Source of the DNA: Acetobacteraceae bacterium
GTDB lineage: Bacteria; Pseudomonadota; Alphaproteobacteria; Acetobacterales; Acetobacteraceae
Direction of reading: 5' to 3'
DNA length: 64,000 nt
Assembly (NCBI GenBank): GCA_003164135.1
Contig: PLSD01000030.1
Span: forward strand, 26,062 to 90,061
Shown here: positions 15,494 to 24,593 of the stretch, piece after piece
How the letters are laid out: each line of letters begins with the position of its first letter
Numbering within the stretch: position 1 is the first letter of the stretch
Made by a program: the position numbers and the translations under genes
The notes under the pieces: model-generated
What the model was told of the DNA's origin: nothing
Database searches by the model: none
The model's input: the letters and a program-made list of their open reading frames with translations, nothing else

Positions 15494-16807
15494 TCAACCC
15501 CGTTGGTCGATGGGCGTATAGTCGCGGGCGGGGGCGCCGGTGTAGATCTGGCGCGGGCGCCCGATGCGCTGTTGCGGGTCTTCGATCATTTCCATCCACT
15601 GGCTGATCCAGCCGACGGTGCGGGCCAGGGCGAAGATGGGGGTGAACATGGTGGTGGGGAAGCCCATCGCCTTGAGAATGATGCCCGAATAGAAATCAAC
15701 GTTCGGGTAGAGCTTGCGGGAGACGAAGTATTCGTCTTCCAACGCGATCTTTTCCAGTTCCATGGCGAGGTCGAGCATGGGCTCGTCCTTGATCCCCAGG
15801 GCTTCGAGGACTTCGTAGCAGGTGGCCTGCATGATTTTGGCGCGCGGGTCGAAGTTTTTGTAAACCCGGTGGCCGAAGCCCATGAGTTTGACGTTGCTGT
15901 TTTTGTCTTTCACCTGCGCGATGAAGGCCGGGATGTTATCCTTATGGCCGATTTCGGCGAGCATTTTCAGCACGGCCTCGTTGGCGCCGCCGTGCGCGGG
16001 GCCCCAGAGGGAGGCGATGCCGGCGGCGATGCAGGCAAACGGGTTGGCGCCAGTGGAGCCGGCTAGGCGCACCGTGGAGGTGGAGGCGTTCTGCTCATGG
16101 TCGGCGTGCAGGATGAAAATGCGGTCCATCGCGCGGGTGAGGATCGGGTTCTGCACATAGGGTTCGGCCGGGACGGCGTGGAACATATGCAGGAAGTTTT
16201 CCGAGTAGGTCAGATCGTTGCGCGGGTAGATCAGCGGCTGGCCGACATTGTACTTATGGGCCCAGGCGGTGATGGTCGGGATTTTCGCGATCATCCGGTA
16301 GGCGCTGATTTCGCGTTGGCGGGGGTCTTGGGTGTCGATGCTGTCCGGGTAGAAGGCGGACATGGCGCCGACGACGGAGCAGAGCATGGCCATCGGGTGG
16401 GCATCGCGGCGGAAACCATCCCAGAAGCGGCGGATCTGCTCGTGCAGCATGGTGTGTTTGGTCACGCCGTTGGTGAAATTGTTCAACTCGGTCGTGGTTG
16501 GCAGGCTGCCGAAGAGGAGCAGGTAGGCGACTTCGAGGAAGGTGGATTTTTCCGCCAGCTGCTCGATCGGGTAGCCGCGATACAGCAGAATGCCTTCATC
16601 GCCGTCGATGTAGGTGATGGAGCTTTCACACGAGGCGGTGGCGCCGTAGCTGGGGTCGAATGTGAAGATACCCAGGTCGTTCTGGAGCTTACGGATGTCG
16701 ACGCAGGCGGGGCCGAGAGAACCTGTCAGAACGGGCAGGGTGGCCGTTTTGCCGTCATGGGTCAGCGACGCTGTGCCGGCCTGCTTGCTGGTTGCGGAAT
16801 GAGGCAT
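15494..16807 (-). CDS. gltA: Citrate synthase
   Basis: A 437-residue hexameric-type citrate synthase that condenses acetyl-CoA and oxaloacetate at the entry of the TCA cycle. The catalytic residues lie in [16 protein letters not shown] (His), [15 protein letters not shown] (His and substrate Arg) and the Asp/Arg region [19 protein letters not shown]. The N-terminal small beta domain ([20 protein letters not shown]) is that of the Gram-negative long form. An aagg ribosome site (agaaggtgaatccgc) precedes ATG 16807. It stands alone with its own terminator. The aconitase gene is also in this window. Confidence 0.98.
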   Translation of the reverse strand: MPHSATSKQAGTASLTHDGKTATLPVLTGSLGPACVDIRKLQNDLGIFTFDPSYGATASCESSITYIDGDEGILLYRGYPIEQLAEKSTFLEVAYLLLFGSLPTTTELNNFTNGVTKHTMLHEQIRRFWDGFRRDAHPMAMLCSVVGAMSAFYPDSIDTQDPRQREISAYRMIAKIPTITAWAHKYNVGQPLIYPRNDLTYSENFLHMFHAVPAEPYVQNPILTRAMDRIFILHADHEQNASTSTVRLAGSTGANPFACIAAGIASLWGPAHGGANEAVLKMLAEIGHKDNIPAFIAQVKDKNSNVKLMGFGHRVYKNFDPRAKIMQATCYEVLEALGIKDEPMLDLAMELEKIALEDEYFVSRKLYPNVDFYSGIILKAMGFPTTMFTPIFALARTVGWISQWMEMIEDPQQRIGRPRQIYTGAPARDYTPIDQRG

Positions 16808-17016
16808 GCGGATTCACCTTCTGATTGGTTCGAGGGAGCGTTCGAATAAGATAGAATAGCCTGGCATGGCGCTGACTAAGAGAGCGTTATTAAATCATGC
16901 GTCATATGTAAAGTCGGGCATTCGCGGTTGCAGCATTCTGGCCGCATCGCTGTCCTGTTGCTTGCGCGTGGCCGCGCGTGAGGTGGACCGCCGGACGAGT
17001 GTGTCAGACAAGCGCC

Positions 17017-17538
17017 TCAGACGATATCAGCCGGTTTGATGAAGCGTTGCAGGCTGGCCCCGCGTGCGCCCAGGCGCCGCCAGGGGCTGGTGACGAGAAA
17101 TTCGGCCAGGGCGGCGGTGGGGAAGCCATCGGTCAGGCGGACCAGGTCCGGTTTGGAGCTGGATGGGCCGGCCAGCGACACGGCGAGTTCGTGCAGCCCC
17201 GGATTATGGCCGATCACCAGCGCGCTGCGCACGGTTTCCGGCAGGTCGCGCAGTAGGTCGCGGATTTGGTTGGGGGTGGCCATGTACAAAGCGGGCAGGG
17301 AATCCATATTCGGCCATTCATCCCACACGCCGGCGGCTTCCAGCGCCGCGAAGGTCTCCTGTGTGCGCAATGCGGTGGAAACCAGCACGACATCCGGCGC
17401 CAGCCCGGCTTTGCGCATGGCATGGGCTATGGCGGTGGCGGCTTGGCGGCCGGCGTCCGTCAGGGGGCGGTCGTGGTCCGAGGGAGCGGAGTTCTCAGGG
17501 GCCGCTTTGGCGTGACGGAGTAGAATCAGCTGATGCAT
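17017..17538 (-). CDS. SixA-like histidine phosphatase
   Basis: A 173-residue member of the histidine phosphatase superfamily, close to SixA. It begins MHQLILLRHAKA with the catalytic RH, then DRPLTDAGRQAATAI, the STALRTQETF segment, and the second catalytic His in LVIGHNPGLHEL. The frame extends 15 codons further upstream, but the ATG at 17538 immediately starts the conserved strand. SixA proteins dephosphorylate phosphohistidine on phosphocarrier or phosphorelay proteins; the target here is not indicated by the neighbours. Confidence 0.85.
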   Translation of the reverse strand: MHQLILLRHAKAAPENSAPSDHDRPLTDAGRQAATAIAHAMRKAGLAPDVVLVSTALRTQETFAALEAAGVWDEWPNMDSLPALYMATPNQIRDLLRDLPETVRSALVIGHNPGLHELAVSLAGPSSSKPDLVRLTDGFPTAALAEFLVTSPWRRLGARGASLQRFIKPADIV

Positions 17539-17710
17539 ATTGGTATTCTGCCATGGCAAGTTGTGGATGTCGCCCCTATCCAACGGGCGGAAGCGGTTTT
17601 AGCGAGAACGCCCTGCGGCGGCTGATCCGAGGCTCAAGCTTCATCGTATATTCAAGCAGCCGGAAGTGATCGGATGCTAGATAATTTTCACCGGAGAGGT
17701 GGGACTAAGG

Positions 17711-18394
17711 ATGGAACGGCGGCGGTTTTTAACGGGAGCCACGGCGATGGCCATGACGGGGCCGGTGTTCGCAGAGGCGTTGCCCGTGCCGCCGGGGGGG
17801 CAGATGGCATTTCAGGTGCTGCGCAATGGCACGCCGATTGGCGAACACCATCTGCGTTTCACCCGTAGCGGCGATGAGCTGGTGGTGGATATCAACATAG
17901 CTCTGCTGGTGACGTTCGCCGGGATTACGGTGTTCCGCTATGGTGCCACCGTGACGGAACGGTGGTCGGGCGGCGTGTTCCAGAGCCTGGAGAGCCAGGT
18001 GAACGACAACGGCACCCAGCTTGAGGTGCATGCGCATAAAACCGCCGCCGGTTACGATGTGGTGGGGGTCAACCACACCTACCCGGCAAAGAGTTACCCG
18101 GAATATACTGCGCCGCCGGACAGCATGCCCTTGACCTATTGGAACAAGGCGATGCTGAACGGCACGATCATCAACGTGCAGACCGCGCATTGCTATCCGG
18201 CGATTGTGAACTCCGCGGGCTGGAGCAAGCTGCCCACTGCCGGGACTGGAGCCGGGAACGGGTTTATTGTGGCGCAGCGCTTCGATGTTACGGGCAAACT
18301 GCATTTAAGCGTGTGGTACGACCAGTTTGCCCAGTGGTCCGGGCTGGCGTTTCATCTTGGCGGTGACGAAAGCTACGAGAAAATAATTACCTGA
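17711..18394 (+). CDS. Tat-exported DUF6134 family protein
   Basis: A 227-residue protein with a twin-arginine type signal (MERRRFLTGATAMAMTGPV, cleavage probably after VFAEA), so it is expected in the periplasm folded. The mature part is beta-rich: GQMAFQVLRNGTPIGEHHL, then VVDINIALLVTFAGITVFRY, and a C-terminal KLHLSVWYDQFAQWSGLAF. This matches the DUF6134 pattern seen in alphaproteobacteria. ATG 17711 is preferred because a ggagaggt ribosome site sits about 10 bases upstream; GTG 17699 is an alternative. The function is unknown, and it stands alone between minus-strand genes. Confidence 0.75.
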   Translation: MERRRFLTGATAMAMTGPVFAEALPVPPGGQMAFQVLRNGTPIGEHHLRFTRSGDELVVDINIALLVTFAGITVFRYGATVTERWSGGVFQSLESQVNDNGTQLEVHAHKTAAGYDVVGVNHTYPAKSYPEYTAPPDSMPLTYWNKAMLNGTIINVQTAHCYPAIVNSAGWSKLPTAGTGAGNGFIVAQRFDVTGKLHLSVWYDQFAQWSGLAFHLGGDESYEKIIT

Positions 18395-18421
18395 CTCCGG
18401 CTGGGTTTAGTCGAACTGGGT

Positions 18422-18703
18422 TCAGCCGAACTTCTTTTCCGGATGGCGCAGGTGCCAGAGGCGCTCATGCGCGGCCACCAGGCTCTCGATGCTTTTACGG
18501 CGGTTGGCATCCGGCGGCACGGTGCGGCGGGTCAACATGGCTTCCAGAATACGCAGCAACTGTTCGGCGATTTCATAGTCGCCCTGGTCGCAGGCGTGGT
18601 GGAAGGCGATGAGAATTTTATCGGACAAACGACGGCTATAGCGTGGCACCGCAGCGCCTGCCTTGACCTGGGTCTCTATGTCGTCCTCGGGTACACTTGC
18701 CAT
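18422..18703 (-). CDS. Small conserved-type hypothetical protein
   Basis: A 93-residue basic, helix-rich soluble protein that I do not recognise with confidence. A central segment (RYSRRLSDKILIAFHHACDQ, then GDYEIAEQLLRILEAMLTRR) looks like a helical hairpin, followed by a conserved-looking AHERLWHLRHPEKKFG tail. There is no signal peptide or membrane segment. ATG 18703 is preferred over the TTG 15 bases upstream. The composition looks like a real protein and no gene lies opposite. Convergent with the DUF6134 gene, 27 bases apart. Confidence 0.6.
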   Translation of the reverse strand: MASVPEDDIETQVKAGAAVPRYSRRLSDKILIAFHHACDQGDYEIAEQLLRILEAMLTRRTVPPDANRRKSIESLVAAHERLWHLRHPEKKFG

Positions 18704-18931
18704 GTTGCGATAGTCCAAAATAAAGCCGCCAAATCCAATAAGACGCTGATCGATCTGCTAATTAGGCGGGCCGAACGCGGTAACATCCCCAGATATGGTG
18801 ATTATTAGAATAAATACAGGTGCCGCGCTACGGAAAAAGCGGCAACCCTTTGATTGCACTTAGCTAGTTACGGCTAGTTACGTTTATCCAATACAACCTC
18901 AAGGTTAATAGATGTTAATGATGCCAGGATT

Positions 18932-19957
18932 TTATTGTACCGGCAAGCTGCCGTCCGGCTCGGCGGCGGCAAAATCGGAGAAAGCGTCTTCCCAACTTCC
19001 GGTGGTGGAGGCCTTGCTGTATTCGGTGGAGCGGTTTTCGAAGAAATTCGCGTGTTCCACCGCGTTCAGCATCTCGTCCAGCCAGGGTAGGGGGTTTTTG
19101 TCGACGTGGAACAGCACGTTCAGGCCGAGCTGGGTGAGGCGGCGATCGGCGATGTAGCGGATGTAGCGCTTCACCTCTTCCGCGGTCAGACCCTCCACGG
19201 CGCCCAGTTCGAAGGCGAGGTCGATAAAGGCGTCCTCGTGGTCGACGATGGTGGCGCAAGTCAGGTAGAGGTCGCGGCGCAGTTCCTCGGTCCAGATTTC
19301 CGGGTTTTCCTGCACGAAGGTGCGGAACAGCTTGATGATGGACTCGCAATGCAGCGATTCGTCGCGCACCGACCAGGTGATGATCTGGCCCATGCCCTTC
19401 ATTTTGTTGAAGCGCGGGAAGTTGAGCAGGATGGCGAAGGAGGCGAACAGCTGCAGGCCCTCGGTGAAGGCGCCGAACGCGGCCAGGGTTTTGGCGATGT
19501 TATGCTTATTATCGACCGAGAAGCCGTGCATAAAGTCGTATTTATCCTTCATTTCCTTGTACTTAAGGAACGCGGTGTATTCGACCTCGGGCATGCCCAC
19601 GGTGTCGAGCAGATGCGAGTAGGCGGCGATGTGGATGGTCTCGATGTTCGAGAAGGCCGAGAGCATCATCAGCACTTCGGTGGGTTTGAACACCTGGGAA
19701 TACTGCTTCATGTAGCAGTTGTTCACCTCGACATCCGCCTGGGTGAAGAAGCGGAAAATCTGCGTGAGCAGGTTGCGCTCGGCCAAAGTGAGATTTTTGT
19801 GCCAGTCCTTCACGTCATCGGCGAGCGGCACTTCCTCGGGCAGCCAATGCACGCGCTGCTGCGTCAACCAGGCGTCGTAGGCCCAGGGGTAGCGGAACGG
19901 CTTGTACACCGGGTTTTCTGTGAGCAGGTCGATTTTGACGGGCAGATTTTCGCTCAT
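18932..19957 (-). CDS. nrdB: Class I ribonucleotide reductase beta subunit
   Basis: A 341-residue radical-generating R2 subunit for deoxyribonucleotide synthesis. The di-iron ligands are recognisable: Asp in FTQADVEVNN, Glu and His in SNIETIHIAAYSHL, Glu in FGAFTEGLQLF, and Glu/His in WSVRDESLHCE. The radical Tyr is in place (AAY, four residues after the first His). The C-terminal tail is the segment that would dock on NrdA. It lies downstream of nrdA on the same strand, across a 140-base gap filled by GC-rich palindromes that could weaken read-through between the two. Confidence 0.96.
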   Translation of the reverse strand: MSENLPVKIDLLTENPVYKPFRYPWAYDAWLTQQRVHWLPEEVPLADDVKDWHKNLTLAERNLLTQIFRFFTQADVEVNNCYMKQYSQVFKPTEVLMMLSAFSNIETIHIAAYSHLLDTVGMPEVEYTAFLKYKEMKDKYDFMHGFSVDNKHNIAKTLAAFGAFTEGLQLFASFAILLNFPRFNKMKGMGQIITWSVRDESLHCESIIKLFRTFVQENPEIWTEELRRDLYLTCATIVDHEDAFIDLAFELGAVEGLTAEEVKRYIRYIADRRLTQLGLNVLFHVDKNPLPWLDEMLNAVEHANFFENRSTEYSKASTTGSWEDAFSDFAAAEPDGSLPVQ

Positions 19958-19997
19958 GGTCTTAAGGCCTTGAAGTTATGTTTTTTATTGGACAGGG

Positions 19998-20066
19998 CCA
20001 AGGGGCGCCGCCCCTTGGATCCCGGCCAGGGCTCTGCCCTGGGTCCGCTGGGGCCACGGGCCCCAG
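19998..20066. repeat. GC-rich palindromic intergenic repeat, copy A (between nrdA and nrdB)
   Basis: Three successive palindromes: 19998-20018 (ccaagggg arms), 20026-20042 (ccagggctctgccctgg) and 20048-20066 (ctggggccacgggccccag), followed by accccgataatg. The same block order (ccaagggg palindrome, then ggggccacggg palindrome, then gaccccg-ataatg) recurs after acnA at 62742-62800, so this is a dispersed family. Confidence 0.8.
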
Positions 20067-20098
20067 ACCCCGATAATGGGGCCTGGGGCCTTAACTGG

Positions 20099-21973
20099 CT
20101 ACTGGCAGGCCAGGCATTCCTCGTAATTCGTCGAGGCCGGCACCTGCACGACGGGGGCGGACTCGACTGGAATGCCCGTGAACTCATCCGGGCGGACGGC
20201 TTTCTCGGAAACGGTGTCAGCCCGCTGGATCGAGAGCGAACGGCAGTAATACAATGATTTTACGCCTTTTTTCCAGGCCTGGTAGTGGTACTGGTGAAGG
20301 TCGCGCTTGTTCACATTGGCCGGGACGAAGATGTTGATCGACTGGCTCTGGCAGATATAGGGCGTGCGGTCGGCGGCGTGTTCGATGATCCAGCGCTGAT
20401 CCAGCTCGAACGCGGTTTTATACACGTCCTTCTCGTGCGGGGTGAGGAAGTCCAGATGCTGCACGCTGCCCTTGGTGGTGGTGATGGAGGACCAGGTCTC
20501 ATCGTCGTCACGGCCGTATTTGGCCAGCAGTTTCTGCAAAGGCCGGTTGCGCACGGAAAAGCTGCCGGAGAGGGTCTTTTGCAGGAACACGTTGGCGGCG
20601 ATCGGCTCGATGCCCGGCGAGGTGTTGCCGGTGATGATGGAGATCGAGGCGGTCGGCGCGATGGCGATTTTGTGCGAGAAGCGCTCCATGACGCCGTAGT
20701 CGGCGGCATCCGGGCAGGGGCCGCGTTCTTCCGCCAGCTTCTTCGAGGCAGCATCAGCGCCGGCGCGTAAGTGCTTGAACATCTTCACGTTCCACACTTT
20801 GGCCATCACGCTTTCCCATGGCACGTTCTGGTCCTGCAGGAAGGAGTGGAAGCCCATGACGCCGAGGCCGACGGAGCGCTCGCGCATGGCGGCGTATTTC
20901 GCCTTTTCCATCAGGTCCGGCGCCTTGTCGATGAAATCCTGCAGCACGTTGTCGAGGAAGCGCATCACGTCCTCGATGAACTGCTCGTCCTTGTGCCACT
21001 CGAACCAGGTTTCCAGGTTGAGCGAGGACAGGCAGCAGACCGCGGTGCGCTGCTTGCCGTATTGGTCAATGCCGGTGGGCAGAGTGATTTCGGCGCAGAG
21101 GTTGGAGGTTTTCACTTCCAGCCCGGCGAGTTTGTGGTGTTCCGGACGGGCGTTGTTTACGTGGTCGGAGAAGATGAGGTACGGCTCGCCGGTTTCGATG
21201 CGGGCGGTTAGGATGCGCACCCACAGCGCGCGGGCTGAAATGCTGCGCACATGGGCGCGGTCCTTCGGCGAGGTGAGGACCCATTCGGAGTCCGATTCCA
21301 CGGCACGCATGAAAGCGTCGGAGATCAGGATGCCGTGGTGCAGGTTGAGCGCCTTGCGGTTGGGGTCGCCGCCGGTGGGGCGGCGGATTTCGATGAATTC
21401 CTCGATTTCCGGGTGCCAGACCGGCAGGTACACCGCCGCCGAGCCACGGCGCAGGCTGCCCTGGCTGATGGCGAGCGTGAGGCTGTCCATGACGCGGATG
21501 AAGGGGACGACGCCGGAGGTTTTGCCGTTCTGGCCGACTTTTTCGCCGATGGAGCGCAGATTGCCCCAGTACGAGCCGATGCCGCCGCCCTTGGAGGCAA
21601 GCCAGACGTTCTCGTTCCACAGGCCGACGATGCCATCGAGCGAATCGGAAGCCTCGTTGAGGAAGCAGGAGATCGGCAGGCCGCGATCCGTGCCGCCGTT
21701 GGAGAGCACCGGGGTGGCGGGCATGAACCACATTTTGCTGATGTAGTCGTAAAGGCGCTGCGCGTGCGCGGCGTTGTCGCCGTAGTATGAGGCGACGCGG
21801 GCGAACAGATCCTGGTAGCCCTCGCCGGGGAGGAGGTAGCGGTCATCCAGCGTGGCGCGGCCGAAATCGGTCAGCAGCGCATCGCGGGAACGGTCAATAT
21901 GCACCTGATGGCGGCCTCGCATCTGGACGCCGTCGTCGAGCAGGACTGCTTCAGGCTTCGTCATCACATTCAT
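20099..21973 (-). CDS. nrdA: Class I ribonucleotide reductase alpha subunit
   Basis: About 624 residues, the catalytic subunit that reduces ribonucleoside diphosphates. It has no N-terminal ATP-cone: the sequence goes almost straight to RDALLTDFGRATLDDRY. Active-site features: the redox Cys in LPISCFL, KGGGIGSYWGNLRSIGE, SLRRGSAAVYLPVWHPEI, the Asn-x-Cys-x-Glu motif in TSNLCAEI, and the C-terminal tail ending EECLACQ that receives electrons from thioredoxin or glutaredoxin. ATG 21973 is preferred, since aggggt lies just upstream; a longer frame and an ATG at 21964 are alternatives. Loss of the ATP-cone would remove the usual dATP activity switch. Confidence 0.96.
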   Translation of the reverse strand: MNVMTKPEAVLLDDGVQMRGRHQVHIDRSRDALLTDFGRATLDDRYLLPGEGYQDLFARVASYYGDNAAHAQRLYDYISKMWFMPATPVLSNGGTDRGLPISCFLNEASDSLDGIVGLWNENVWLASKGGGIGSYWGNLRSIGEKVGQNGKTSGVVPFIRVMDSLTLAISQGSLRRGSAAVYLPVWHPEIEEFIEIRRPTGGDPNRKALNLHHGILISDAFMRAVESDSEWVLTSPKDRAHVRSISARALWVRILTARIETGEPYLIFSDHVNNARPEHHKLAGLEVKTSNLCAEITLPTGIDQYGKQRTAVCCLSSLNLETWFEWHKDEQFIEDVMRFLDNVLQDFIDKAPDLMEKAKYAAMRERSVGLGVMGFHSFLQDQNVPWESVMAKVWNVKMFKHLRAGADAASKKLAEERGPCPDAADYGVMERFSHKIAIAPTASISIITGNTSPGIEPIAANVFLQKTLSGSFSVRNRPLQKLLAKYGRDDDETWSSITTTKGSVQHLDFLTPHEKDVYKTAFELDQRWIIEHAADRTPYICQSQSINIFVPANVNKRDLHQYHYQAWKKGVKSLYYCRSLSIQRADTVSEKAVRPDEFTGIPVESAPVVQVPASTNYEECLACQ

Positions 21974-22011
21974 TTGGCCGACCCCTGTAAATCTTAAACG
22001 CAGGTAACTAT

Positions 22012-22055
22012 ACAACATCTAGTCGTGAATGAAAGCAATCAATACTAGATGTGTC
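22012..22055 (-). promoter_or_regulatory. Candidate paired NrdR boxes upstream of nrdA
   Basis: Two imperfect palindromic segments, acaacatctagtcgtg (22012-22027) and aatactagatgtgtc (22041-22055), share an inverted acatctagt / actagatgt core, with centres about 29 bases apart. NrdR normally binds two 16-base boxes of the form acaCwatATmtwGtgt about three helical turns apart upstream of nrd genes. Location and spacing fit; the match to the consensus is partial. Confidence 0.45.
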
Positions 22056-22210
22056 TGGCAGAGATTTTTTTCTTGGTCCGATTCTAAGCGAGTCACCGGC
22101 CAGGCAATCTGTCTATGTTTCTATTATGTTCTTAACAGGCTGCCCTCCGCAAGTACAAAATACCTCGGTTCTGGCGTGACGACTCCGCATGGGCAGGGTA
22201 GCGTTCCCGC

Positions 22211-23575
22211 ATGACGGGGGCGCAAAAGTTTACGCACGAAGAAATTCTCCCCGTCATTCGTGGCGTGGCGCTGTGCATTCTGCTCGCGGCGCTGGACCAG
22301 ACGATTATTGTGCCGGCGGTGCCGCGCATGGCGCGCGATTTGGGCGGCGGGGCGCATATCGCCTGGATTATCTCCGCATACCTGCTGACCGGCACGGCGG
22401 CGACGCCGATTTTCGGGCGGCTTTCGGATATTTATGGGCGGCGGCGGCTGATGCAGCCGGCAATCCTCGTGTTCGCGGTTGCCTCCCTGGGCTGCGCGGC
22501 GGCGGGGCATTTCTGGGAGATTACGCTGTGGCGGGCGGTGCAGGGCATCGGCGGCGCTGGTTTGATGGTGATCGCGCAGACGGCGATTGCCGATGTGGCG
22601 CCGCCGCGCGAGCGGGGCCGCTACCAGATATATATGAGTGGCATGTGGGGCATCGCCAGCATTGCCGGGCCCATGCTCGGCGGAGCGCTCACCGATAGTG
22701 TTTCCTGGCGGGGGATTTTCTGGATCAACCTGCCGCTTTGCGCGTTGGCCTGGGTAATGAGCAGCCGGGCGCTGCGGCGGCTGCCGCCGCACACCGGCGG
22801 GGGGAAGAAGATCGACTTCCTCGGCGCGGCGCTGCTGGTGAGCGCGATTACCGCCTGGCTGGTGCTGTGCGCCTCGGGCGGGCGGGATTTCGCCTGGGAC
22901 TCGCGGGCAACGCTGATCCTGGTGGTAGCCGGGGTGGTGTTTACGGGGCTGACCGCCTGGGTTGAGCATCATGCGTCCGTGCCGATGCTACCGCTGCGGC
23001 TATTCAGCAATGGCACGGTGCTGGGCGGGCTGCTGCTCTCGGCCACCAATTCGCTGTGCACGTTTGGCGGCTCGCTGCTGCTGCCGCTGTTCTTCCAATA
23101 CATAAAGCATACCAGCGCCGCTGCCTCCGGCCTGTACACCACGCCGTTCCTGCTGGCGTTCGTGGTACTCTCTTATATAGGCGGTAAAATTTCCCGCGCG
23201 CTGGGACGCACCAAGCCAACCATGCTGGTGGCTTTGGCCGTATGCGTGCTGGGGCTGGGATTGCTGGCGACCATGGATGCCGGCACGCCGCTGGTATTGT
23301 GCGAAATCTACAGCGTTTGCCTGGGCGGGGGCATCGGCCTGGTGCAGCCCAACATTACGGTGGCTATCCAGAACGCGGCGGAGCGGGGGGATGTTGGCGT
23401 TGCCACCGGCTGCATGCTGCTGTTCCGCGCCATTGGCGGTGCATTTGGCGCGACGCTGGCGGCGGTGATGCTGATGGCGCACGGGTTTGGCGCGGGATTT
23501 GGCGCCTGCGCGGTGGTGGCACTGCTGGCGGTGGGGATCGCCGCGGTAATGCGCGATGCGCTGCTGCGCTCGTAG
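22211..23575 (+). CDS. MFS drug-type exporter, DHA2 (14-TM) family
   Basis: A 454-residue inner-membrane proton antiporter of the EmrB/QacA type. Family signatures are present: ALDQTIIVPAVPRMARDLG in TM1, motif A as GRLSDIYGRRRL between TM2 and TM3, and the post-TM5/6 DHA2 motif SWRGIFWINLPLC. About 14 hydrophobic stretches span the protein. No periplasmic adaptor (EmrA) or regulator adjoins it, so its substrate is unknown. It is divergent from nrdA and is followed 85 bases later by a dioxygenase on the same strand. Confidence 0.9.
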   Translation: MTGAQKFTHEEILPVIRGVALCILLAALDQTIIVPAVPRMARDLGGGAHIAWIISAYLLTGTAATPIFGRLSDIYGRRRLMQPAILVFAVASLGCAAAGHFWEITLWRAVQGIGGAGLMVIAQTAIADVAPPRERGRYQIYMSGMWGIASIAGPMLGGALTDSVSWRGIFWINLPLCALAWVMSSRALRRLPPHTGGGKKIDFLGAALLVSAITAWLVLCASGGRDFAWDSRATLILVVAGVVFTGLTAWVEHHASVPMLPLRLFSNGTVLGGLLLSATNSLCTFGGSLLLPLFFQYIKHTSAAASGLYTTPFLLAFVVLSYIGGKISRALGRTKPTMLVALAVCVLGLGLLATMDAGTPLVLCEIYSVCLGGGIGLVQPNITVAIQNAAERGDVGVATGCMLLFRAIGGAFGATLAAVMLMAHGFGAGFGACAVVALLAVGIAAVMRDALLRS

Positions 23576-23660
23576 CGTTTGATGTAAATCATTGTCCGGC
23601 ACCTGCTGGCCGGGATTTAAAGATGCGGTTAAGCTGGATGCATCGAAGAGGAGTGGTCGC

Positions 23661-24593
23661 GTGGGAATTCTTGGTACCATCAACAAGATTTTAGGCCGTC
23701 AGACCAGCGCCGAACCGGCTCCGCCAGCCGTGCCGGCGGTTCCCGCCGCGCCCGTGGTCCGGTTTGCCGATGTTGCGGAATACCCCGACGAGAACCTGAT
23801 CCCGTATCTGGACCGCAGCGATGTGGACGAGACCAAGCTCACCCCCACGCAACTGGAATGGCGGCGCGATGGCGTGCTGAACCTGCCCGGCTTTATCCCC
23901 GATGAGGTGACGGAGCCGTATCTGCAGCGCCGCATCGAACATAAGAAGAAGCATGGCTGGCTGATCGCCTCACCTTATATGTACGTGCCGGAGATGCGCG
24001 ACCTCGCCCTCTACCCGCCGATGATGGCGAAGATGAAAGAGGTGATCGGCGAGGACATGATGCTGCACCTCTGCCTCACCGGCTGGATGAGCTCGCAGCG
24101 CGGCTGGCACCAGGACGACTACCTCAACCCGCCCTTCGTGAACTCCTGGTACGCGGCGGTGTGGATCGCGCTGGGTGATATCGACCCTGACAGCGGACCG
24201 TTCGAGTATATTCCCGGCTCGCACCGCTGGCCGCTGCTGCGCGGTGAGAAAGTGCGCCAGTTCCTCACCGAGGAAGAACTCTCCCGCCGGGCGCCGGGTA
24301 CTGGCATCAACCACTGGGAAAAATATGCCGAGCGTTTCCTCAACCCGGCAATCGATACGCAGATCAAGGATTTTGGCCGCCCGCCGGTCAGCTTCCTGGC
24401 CAAGCGCGGCGATGTGCTGGTGTGGCACGGGCGGTTGATCCATCGCGGCTCGAACCCGAAGGTGCCGGGCATGGAGCGCCGTTCGCTGATTGCGCATTAC
24501 TCGGGCGTGAACCACCGGCCGGACATGCCCGAACGCGCGCAGGACCAGAACGGCGAGACCTACGCAGTGTTTCATACGCCGCTGGTGGATTGA
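23661..24593 (+). CDS. Phytanoyl-CoA dioxygenase (PhyH) family protein
   Basis: A 310-residue non-haem Fe(II)/2-oxoglutarate oxygenase. The iron triad is visible as HQD (H about 150, D about 152, in GWHQDDYLNPP) and the distal His in LIHRGSNPKV (about 261), followed by an Arg for 2-oxoglutarate (RRSLIAHYS). A Pro/Ala-rich stretch (residues 15-32) precedes the fold. I chose the GTG at 23661 because a strong gaagaggag ribosome site ends 8 bases before it; the open frame runs 23 codons further upstream without such a site. The substrate is unknown. Its last 22 bases overlap the 3' end of the convergent methyltransferase gene. Confidence 0.85.
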   Translation: MGILGTINKILGRQTSAEPAPPAVPAVPAAPVVRFADVAEYPDENLIPYLDRSDVDETKLTPTQLEWRRDGVLNLPGFIPDEVTEPYLQRRIEHKKKHGWLIASPYMYVPEMRDLALYPPMMAKMKEVIGEDMMLHLCLTGWMSSQRGWHQDDYLNPPFVNSWYAAVWIALGDIDPDSGPFEYIPGSHRWPLLRGEKVRQFLTEEELSRRAPGTGINHWEKYAERFLNPAIDTQIKDFGRPPVSFLAKRGDVLVWHGRLIHRGSNPKVPGMERRSLIAHYSGVNHRPDMPERAQDQNGETYAVFHTPLVD

